A DNA stretch of 6,743 nt, from assembly GCA_028869615.1 (NCBI GenBank), contig JAGWRQ010000116.1, positions 1 to 6,743 of the forward strand, given 5' to 3'. Both the position numbers and the translations under genes were made by a program. The DNA comes from Candidatus Methylomirabilota bacterium. GTDB taxonomy: Bacteria > Methylomirabilota > Methylomirabilia > Methylomirabilales > Methylomirabilaceae. Positions 6,479-6,743 of this stretch are shown in pieces. The notes beneath the pieces were generated by a model, which was not told where the DNA came from, did no database searches, and saw nothing but the letters and a program-made list of their open reading frames with translations. The stretch's first letter is position 1. Every line of letters starts with the position of its first letter.

Positions 6479-6743
6479 ATGATCCGAGTAACCAGCATCC
6501 TTGTGCTGGCAGTGGCCTTGTGTTGTGCAGTCCAGGCGGCTGCGCAACAAGCGCCGACACCGGCAACAGTGACCCCAACCCGTCAGGCGTTTCAGGCGCT
6601 TATGCTGGGCATGACCCGGGAACAAGTGTCAAAGCTCGTCGCCTCTCAGGGGCCGATGGACCTTAAGCAGGAGGTCTGGGGTCGATGGGTCCCGGGAGCG
6701 AAGCCTGGGCATATAGAGGTCCTAAGGGTCCATTTCTACGACA
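6479..6743 (+). CDS. Exported small protein, possibly BamE/SmpA-like (3' end cut by window)
   Basis: The frame is open from ATG 6479 to the window end, giving 88 residues. A clear signal peptide is present: basic start (M-I-R), hydrophobic core 'VTSILVLAVALCCAVQA', with cleavage likely around A20-A22 (AQA or AAA before QQ). The Cys pair at 15-16 lies within the core and does not sit in a good lipobox. After a short Pro/Thr linker comes 'FQALMLGMTREQVSKLVASQGP' in effect, that is a 'GMT.eqV..l' helix as seen at the start of BamE/SmpA and related outer-membrane or periplasmic small domains. A later 'W..W' and 'VLRVHFYD' strand fit the same fold. The match is short, so the family call is weak, while the coding call is good. 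The gap before it suggests it is not coupled to gspD. A link to secretion cannot be shown. Confidence 0.78.
   Translation, partial: MIRVTSILVLAVALCCAVQAAAQQAPTPATVTPTRQAFQALMLGMTREQVSKLVASQGPMDLKQEVWGRWVPGAKPGHIEVLRVHFYD

Noticed and set aside
6454..6666. 70-codon + strand frame overlapping the last gene
   Set aside because: No ribosome-binding site at 6454, no domain, and it is out of frame with the 6479 gene, which has a strong site and a signal peptide.
1..6743. CRISPR arrays, insertion sequences, tRNA or rRNA genes
   Set aside because: I saw no regular direct repeats, transposase-like frames, terminal inverted repeats or RNA-gene motifs; nearly all of the window is protein-coding.

Overview
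This window is one + strand operon segment of a type II secretion system (T2SS) or a close relative. It holds the 3' part of gspJ, complete gspK, gspL, gspM, gspC and gspD, and then the 5' part of a separate gene for a small exported protein. The source looks like a diderm (Gram-negative-type) bacterium, because an outer-membrane secretin and inner-membrane/periplasmic assembly-platform proteins are encoded. Base composition is GC-rich (roughly 60% by eye). Secretin and GspL/PilM architecture would fit NC10/Methylomirabilota, Nitrospirota or deltaproteobacterial lineages, but the sequence alone does not settle the phylum.

Layout: 1-482 is the end of gspJ (minor pseudopilin). 479-1594 is gspK (tip pseudopilin). 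1591-3027 is gspL, built like a fused PilM+PilN. 3024-3599 is gspM (PilO-like). 3592-4173 is a short gspC (PilP-like, homology-region domain only). 4174-4301 is a 128-base gap spanned by a possible 42-codon ORF. 4302-6395 is gspD (secretin, TTG start). 6396-6478 is an intergenic gap. 6479 to the window end is a secreted, possibly BamE/SmpA-like protein, cut by the window edge.

How the genes work together: GspJ and GspK are minor pseudopilins that would start and cap the periplasmic pseudopilus. GspL and GspM form the inner-membrane platform that would connect to the GspE ATPase and GspF, neither of which is in the window. GspC links the platform to the N0 domain of GspD, the outer-membrane channel. 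Neighbouring genes overlap by 4, 4, 4 and 8 bases from J to C, which points to one polycistronic message with translational coupling. The major pseudopilin, GspE, GspF and prepilin peptidase must be encoded elsewhere, probably upstream.

The most notable points are these. L-M-C-D is collinear with the type IV pilus operon pilM-N-O-P-Q, with M and N fused. GspC has no PDZ or coiled-coil domain. The secretin appears to have one fewer N domain than classical GspD and carries a Pro/Ala-rich insert. The secretin also has a possible lipoprotein signal and a roughly 107-residue linker, suggesting self-piloting. The system class is known. I see no clearly new system; the variants are the interesting part.
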